NCBI GenBank assembly: GCA_964550895.1
Contig: CAZKAP010000011.1
Location: 1-64,000 of the forward strand
Reading direction: 5' to 3'
DNA: 64,000 nucleotides
DNA from: CAZKAP01 sp964550895
GTDB taxonomy: Bacteria; Bacteroidota; Bacteroidia; Flavobacteriales; Flavobacteriaceae
Below the pieces are notes generated by a model, which was not told where the DNA came from, did not search any database, and saw only the letters and a program-made list of their open reading frames with translations. The position numbers were made by a program, and so were the translations under genes. This document shows, one piece after another, positions 58,590 to 64,000 of the stretch (position 1 is the stretch's first letter; each line of letters opens with the position of its first letter).

Positions 58590-61500
58590 TTAGAACTTCA
58601 GGGCTTCCTTGCGGGCCATGATCTCATCGTATTCTTCCTTGGATCCGACTATGATGTGGTCGTAATCCCTCATACCCGTACCGGCGGGAATCTTGTGCCC
58701 TACGATCACATTCTCCTTCAAACCTTCCAACGTATCGACCTTACCGGCTACGGCCGCCTCGTTAAGCACCTTGGTAGTCTCCTGGAAGGAGGCCGCCGAT
58801 ATGAACGATTTGGTCTGTAGGGAAGCTCGGGTTATACCCTGGAGAATAGGCGTGGCCGTTGCAGCAACCGCATCGCGTGCCTCCACCAGGTTCTTATCGG
58901 ATCGCTTGAGTTGGGAGTTTTCGTCCCTCAGTTCCCTCGCCGTTATGATCTGTCCGGGCTTGAGGCGTTCAGAATCTCCGGCATCCTCCACGACCTTTTT
59001 GCCAAAGATGGAATCGTTCTCTTCGATGAAGTCGTCTTTGTGCACCAGCTGGTTTTCCAAAAACAACGTATCCCCTGCATCCTCGATACGCACCTTCCTC
59101 ATCATCTGGCGAACGACGACTTCGAAGTGCTTGTCGTTGATCTTGACTCCCTGCAGTCGGTATACCTCCTGGATCTCGTTCACCAGGTATTGCTGCACGG
59201 CACTCGGGCCTTTAATAGCGAGTATATCCTCCGGAGTTATCGAACCGTCTGACAAGGCCATACCGGCTCGCACATAGTCGTTCTCCTGAACCAGGATCTG
59301 GTTGGATAGCTTCACCAGGTATTTTTTGACTTCACCCAGCTTGGATTCAATAATGATCTCGCGATTACCCCGCTTGATCTTTCCGAAAGAAACCACCCCG
59401 TCAATCTCGGTAACAACGGCCGGATTGGACGGGTTCCGAGCCTCGAAGAGTTCGGTTACTCTTGGCAGACCCCCTGTAATATCGCCGGCCTTAGCCGATT
59501 TTCTTGGAATCTTTACCAGAACCTTTCCTTCCTTGATCTTATCCCCTTCGTCCACCATGATATGCGAACCTACGGGCAGGTTGTACGATCGAAGGGTTTC
59601 ACCCTTACCATTCTTAATCAAAAGGGTAGGTATGAGTTTCTTGTTCCTGGATTCGGATATTACCTTCTCCTGGAAACCGGTCTGCTCATCTATTTCTACC
59701 TGATAAGTCACACCCTGTTCGATATTCTCGTAGCCGATCTTACCGGCGAATTCGGATATAATCACTCCGTTGTAGGGGTCCCACTGACAGATCAGGTCTC
59801 CCTGCTGCAGTTTCTGACCGTTTTTTATAAACAGTTGGGATCCGTAAGGAATGTTGTGTGTACTCAGGGTAATGCCCGTCTTCTCATCGACGATCTTGAC
59901 CTCCGAAGTACGTGAAATCACGACCTCAGGGGTGACTCCTTTAGACGAATCGACTTCTTCGGGGGACTTCACCGTTCTCAAATCCTCAATTTCGGCAACA
60001 CCGGCGAACTTGGACTCCAGTCGGTTCTCCTCCGATATGTTACCGGCTATTCCCCCTACGTGAAAAGTTCGCAGGGTCAACTGAGTACCGGGTTCACCAA
60101 TCGACTGGGCGGCAATCACCCCTACGGCCTCACCGCGCTGAACCATGCGATTGGTCGAGAGGTTCCGTCCGTAGCATTTCGCGCAGATGCCCTTTTTCGC
60201 TTCACAGGTGAGTGGAGAGCGCACTTCTACCCTTTCGATGGGCGATGCCTCAATCTTCCGGACATGCCCCTCCTCGATCTGTATACCAGCCTCGACTATC
60301 AATTCCTCCGTCAGAGGATTGTAGACATCGTTCAGAGATACCCGGCCCAGGATACGCTCGCCCAGGGATTCGACGACTTCCTCGTTCTTCTTGAGTGACT
60401 CGACCTCGATGCCCCTTAGGGTCTCGCAGTCTTCGGTATTGATAATCACGTCCTGGGAAACATCCACCAATCGGCGGGTAAGGTAACCGGCATCTGCGGT
60501 CTTGAGGGCCGTATCGGCCAGACCCTTACGGGCTCCGTGCGTGGAGATAAAATACTCCAGGATACTCAGTCCTTCCTTGAAGTTGGAGAGTATGGGGTTT
60601 TCGATAATCTCTCCACCTCCTGCAGTCGACTTTTTAGGCTTGGCCATCAGACCGCGCATTCCGGTCAGCTGACGGATCTGTTCTTTGGAACCTCGCGCAC
60701 CGGAATCGAGCATCATGTACACCGAATTGAAGCCCTGCTGATCCTCCCGTATGTTCTTCATGGCGAGCTCTGTCAGCATGGCGTTAGTGCTTGTCCAGAC
60801 ATCGATCACCTGATTGTATCGCTCGTTGTTGGTAATCAGACCCATGTTATAGTTGGCCATAATACCATCCACCTGTTCATTGGCAGATTCGATCATTCCT
60901 TGCTTATCCTCGGGTATGATGATGTCTCCGAGGCTGAAGGACAGTCCTCCCTTGAAGGCGAACTCGTAGCCCATAGACTTGATCCGGTCGAGGAATTCGG
61001 CTGTTCGCGGTACATCCGTAACTGAGAGTATATCTCCGATAATGTTTCGGAGTGTCTTCTTGTTGAGTACCTGATTGATGAACCCTGCCTCCTCGGGTAC
61101 GACCCGGTTAAAAAGTACCCGTCCGACGGTCGTATCTATAATCTGATAGACCAATTCACCCTCCTCGTTGAAGTCCTTTGCCCGGACTTTAATTCCCGCG
61201 TTCAGGTTCACACGATTTTCGTTGAAAGCGATGAGCACCTCTTCGTCAGAGTAAAAGGTCAGGCCTTCTCCTTGGATGGGGACTTCGGGTGTGGACTCCC
61301 GCTTCTTGGTCATGTAATAGAGTCCGAGTACCATATCCTGAGAGGGAACGGTAATCGGAGAGCCATTGGCCGGATTCAGGATGTTCTGAGAAGCCAGCAT
61401 GAGCATCTGCGCCTCGAGTATGGCTTCGGGGCCGAGAGGCAGGTGCACTGCCATCTGGTCTCCGTCGAAATCCGCATTGAAGGCCGTACAAGCCAGGGGA

Positions 61501-62878
61501 TGCAGACGAATCGCCTTACCCTCGATCAGTCGGGGCTGAAAGGCCTGTATACCGAGGCGGTGAAGTGTGGGGGCCCGGTTCAGAAGCACGGGGTGTCCCT
61601 TCAGTACATTTTCCAGGATGTCCCAAACGACGGGTTCCTTCTTGTCGATTATTTTCTTGGCTGATTTTACCGTTTTCACAATTCCGCGCTCAATGAGCTT
61701 GCGGATANNNNNNNNNNAGGCCGCACTCGTATAATTTCATTTCGGGACCGACGACGATCACGGATCGGGCGGAATAATCCACACGCTTACCTAGCAGGTT
61801 CTGCCGGAAGCGGCCTTGCTTTCCTTTCAGGGAATCCGAAAGGGACTTGAGGGGGCGGTTCGATTCCGTTTTAACCGCGGAAGCCTTACGCGTGTTATCG
61901 AATAGCGAATCCACAGCCTCCTGCAGCATCCGCTTCTCGTTTCTCAGTATAACCTCAGGCGCCTTGATCTCCATGAGTCTCTTGAGGCNNNNNNNNNNTA
62001 TTCCGGATAATGACCCTCCTGTAGAGATCGTTCAGGTCGGAGGTCGCAAAACGTCCACCATCCAGGGGTACCAAAGGACGCAGCTCCGGCGGGATTACCG
62101 GGATCACCTTCATGATCATCCACTCGGGACGGTTCTCCCGATTCATCTGGGATTCCCTGAGAGACTCCACCACCTGAAGCCTTTTGAGCGCCTCGGTCTT
62201 GCGCTGCTTCGAGGTCTCCGTATTGGCCTTGTGGCGAAGGTCGTAGGACAATTGGTCCAGATCGATCCGGGCCAGGAGGTCGATCAGACATTCTGCCCCC
62301 ATCTTCGCGATGAACTTGTTGGGATCGGAATCCTCCAGGTACTGGTTCTCAGGCGGCAGGCTATCTACGATGTTCAGATACTCTTCTTCCGAAAGGAACT
62401 CCATCTTCTTGAGTGGCTCCCCTTCGGCATTCTTGGCTTCTCCGGGTTGGATCACCACGTAACGCTCGTAATAGATAATCATGTCGAGCTTCTTAGAGGG
62501 AAGTCCGAGCAGATATCCAATTTTGTTGGGCAGGGAACGGAAATACCAGATATGGGCTACCGGTACGACCAGGTTGATGTGACCTACGCGGTCACGCCTT
62601 ACCTTTTTCTCTGTAACTTCCACGCCGCAGCGATCGCAAACGATACCGCGGTAGCGGATACGCTTATACTTACCGCATCCGCACTCGTAATCCTTGACCG
62701 GACCAAATATACGCTCGCAAAACAGACCGTCCCGCTCAGGTTTATGAGTTCGGTAATTGATAGTTTCAGGCTTCAGCACCTCGCCAAAAGACTCCTTGAG
62801 AATCGCTTCGGGTGAAGACAATCCGATAGAAATCTTGTTAAAGGGCTTGGGTGCGTTGCTTTCTTTTATTCTGGCCAT
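58590..62878 (-). CDS. rpoC: RNA polymerase subunit beta' (interrupted by two N runs)
   Basis: The catalytic beta' subunit. The N-terminal zinc site is CGCGKYKRIRYRGIVCDRCG; the lid/rudder segment reads KSLSDSLKGKQGRFRQNLLG; the active-site Mg motif is NADFDGDQMAVHLPL; the second zinc site is TCEAKKGICAKCYG. Two runs of ten Ns (61708-61717, 61989-61998) break the frame as given. Family conservation suggests 3 missing bases at the second run and 39 at the first; with those, the gene is 4311 nt (1436 codons plus stop). It is an assembly defect, not a pseudogene. Downstream of rpoB, upstream of DUF3467. Confidence 0.97.
61708..61717. other. Assembly gap (10 Ns) in rpoC
   Basis: A placeholder between codons for YECGL and IRKLIERG. 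Beta' relatives have about 13 more residues here (PKDMAAELFKPF-type), so ~39 nt are probably missing. Confidence 0.9.
61989..61998. other. Assembly gap (10 Ns) in rpoC
   Basis: A placeholder between VIIRN and LKRLMEIKAPE. The conserved beta' sequence RNNRLKRL needs only three bases here, so ten Ns overstate the gap by seven. Confidence 0.9.
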
Positions 62879-62934
62879 AATGAGAACCTGATAGTGTAAT
62901 TAATGTAAATCAGTTTTGTTGTAAACGCCTAGCG

Positions 62935-64000
62935 CTATTCCTCCAGTCGGATATCCAGTCCGAGTCCTTTGAGCTCATGCATCAGTACATTGAACGACTC
63001 GGGCAGTCCGGGCTCCGGCATGGTTTCTCCCTTCACAATGGTTTCGTAGGTCTTCGCCCTACCCATTACATCGTCCGATTTAACGGTAAGGATTTCCCGC
63101 AGTGTGGATGAGGCTCCGTAGGCCTCCAGTGCCCATACCTCCATCTCTCCGAATCGCTGGCCTCCGAACTGGGCCTTACCACCAAGCGGCTGCTGGGTAA
63201 TCAGGGAATACGGTCCGATGGATCGTGCGTGCATCTTATCATCGACCATATGGCCGAGCTTCAGCATATAAATGACCCCAACTGTGGCAGGCTGGTCGAA
63301 ACGTTCTCCCGTACCGCCGTCGTAAAGGTAGGTGTGGCCGAAACGCGGCACGCCGGCTTCGTCGGTCAGTTCGTTGATCTCGTCCAGGGTAGCACCGTCG
63401 AAAATCGGGGTGGCAAATTTCTTGCCGAGATTCTTACCTGCCCATCCAAGTACCGTTTCGTATATCTGTCCGATGTTCATCCGCGATGGTACTCCCAGGG
63501 GGTTGAGCACGATGTCCACAGGGGTACCGTCCTCGAGGAAAGGCATGTCCTCCTGTCGTACGATTCGGGCTACGATGCCCTTGTTTCCGTGACGACCGGC
63601 CATCTTATCTCCTACCTTGAGCTTGCGCTTTTTGGCGATATATACCTTGGCCAGCTTCATGATTCCCGCGGGCAGTTCGTCTCCGACCGAGATGGTAAAC
63701 TTGTCCCTTCTCAGGTTACCCTGCAGGTCATTCAGCTTAATCTTGTAATTGTGCAGCAGGTCCGCAACGAGTACGTTAGCCTTGTCGTCTCCGGACCACT
63801 GTCCGCCCACCAGGTGAACAAAATCGTCCACAGAGTTGAGCATTTTAATCGTATACTTTTTTCCCTTGGGCAGCACCTCCTCGCCCAGGTCGTTGGTCAC
63901 CCCCATACAGGTCTTACCACCGACGATCTGAAACAACTTGTCGACCAGTATGTCTTTCAGCTGCTGGAATTTGACCTCGTACTCCATCTCGAGTTTGGAG
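62935..64000 (-). CDS. rpoB: RNA polymerase subunit beta, C-terminal part (runs off the window)
   Basis: The last ~354 codons of the beta subunit; the 5' part lies beyond the window end. Conserved features: KVGDKMAGRHGNKGIVARIV, MPFLEDGTPVDIVLNPLGVP, MNIGQIYETVLGWAG, and the C-terminal clamp region QQPLGGKAQFGGQRFGEMEV with VWALEAYGA. It is followed after 56 nt by rpoC. Confidence 0.98.
   Translation of the reverse strand, partial: SKLEMEYEVKFQQLKDILVDKLFQIVGGKTCMGVTNDLGEEVLPKGKKYTIKMLNSVDDFVHLVGGQWSGDDKANVLVADLLHNYKIKLNDLQGNLRRDKFTISVGDELPAGIMKLAKVYIAKKRKLKVGDKMAGRHGNKGIVARIVRQEDMPFLEDGTPVDIVLNPLGVPSRMNIGQIYETVLGWAGKNLGKKFATPIFDGATLDEINELTDEAGVPRFGHTYLYDGGTGERFDQPATVGVIYMLKLGHMVDDKMHARSIGPYSLITQQPLGGKAQFGGQRFGEMEVWALEAYGASSTLREILTVKSDDVMGRAKTYETIVKGETMPEPGLPESFNVLMHELKGLGLDIRLEE

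Noticed and set aside
58590..62878. rpoC as a frameshifted pseudogene or split gene
   Set aside because: The frame breaks coincide exactly with runs of ten Ns, and all catalytic motifs are intact.
1..64000. Prophage, integrase, transposase or restriction-modification genes
   Set aside because: None was found; every sizeable gene is housekeeping, envelope, regulatory or pigment related, with no target-site duplication or composition break noticed.

Overview
The window is a chromosomal segment from a member of the Bacteroidetes, most likely a marine Flavobacteriaceae in or near the Robiginitalea/Muricauda group. The evidence is: type IX secretion (T9SS) genes of the PorP/SprF, PorE-like and type B sorting-domain kinds; near-perfect TAnnTTTG promoter boxes with few Shine-Dalgarno sites; Bacteroidetes families (DUF4295, DUF3467, DUF5916, DUF4369, TIGR03643); the gene order cinA-rpmB-rpmG-DUF4295-ftsY; and a flavobacterial carotenoid cluster. 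Base composition looks close to half G+C, high for the family. I see no rRNA, insertion sequence, prophage or CRISPR array. Two 10-N runs interrupt rpoC, so this is a draft assembly.

Layout. 0-3 kb: an FKBP lipoprotein, an S4 RNA-binding protein, a phosphoribosyltransferase, shikimate kinase, tRNA-Lys(UUU) and tRNA-Leu(GAG). 3.1-8.9 kb: a tight operon carH-like regulator / crtI / crtB / crtZ / crtD / cruF, met convergently by acnA / Cys-less thioredoxin-like gene / crtA-like gene (8.9-12.5 kb). Together these predict a monocyclic hydroxylated carotenoid of the saproxanthin/myxol type under B12-dependent light control. 12.6-16.1 kb: periplasmic folding factors (SurA-like) and a MoxR ATPase. 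16.2-17.5 kb: an SRPBCC protein, a small unknown protein and a BLUF blue-light sensor. 17.5-28.6 kb: rimO, a serine hydrolase, ftsY, ribosomal proteins L33 and L28, cinA, an Hpt protein, an FAH-family enzyme, an exonuclease, a 2-oxoacid dehydrogenase E2, recR and a sodium:solute symporter. 28.9-34.3 kb: fabH, an UbiB-type kinase, a TetR-like regulator, a candidate small RNA and htpG. 34.3-41 kb: two paralogous small secreted beta proteins, an AraC regulator overlapping an alkB-type gene, a TlpA thioredoxin, TIGR03643, an S1/P1 nuclease, an SPFH protein and an alpha/beta hydrolase. 41-47.2 kb: DUF5916, DUF819, DUF4369, manA and idi. 47.2-55.2 kb: a three-gene T9SS module encoding a 1627-residue calcium-loop repeat protein with a type B sorting domain, its PorP/SprF partner and an OmpA/PD40 lipoprotein-like partner. 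55.3-64 kb: prfC, an epimerase, DUF3467, rpoC and the 3' part of rpoB.

Main points of interest: the CarH-like regulator has the Wx9EH cap motif and a perfect palindrome beside its own -7 box, yet carries Gln where Thermus CarH has its light-state His ligand; an AraC regulator shares an inverted-repeat-bearing divergent region with a small secreted protein; a promoter-plus-terminator unit with no gene lies antisense just upstream of htpG; and the giant secreted protein contains about five tandem 230-residue repeats. No wholly new multi-gene system can be demonstrated from sequence alone; these are the best candidates.
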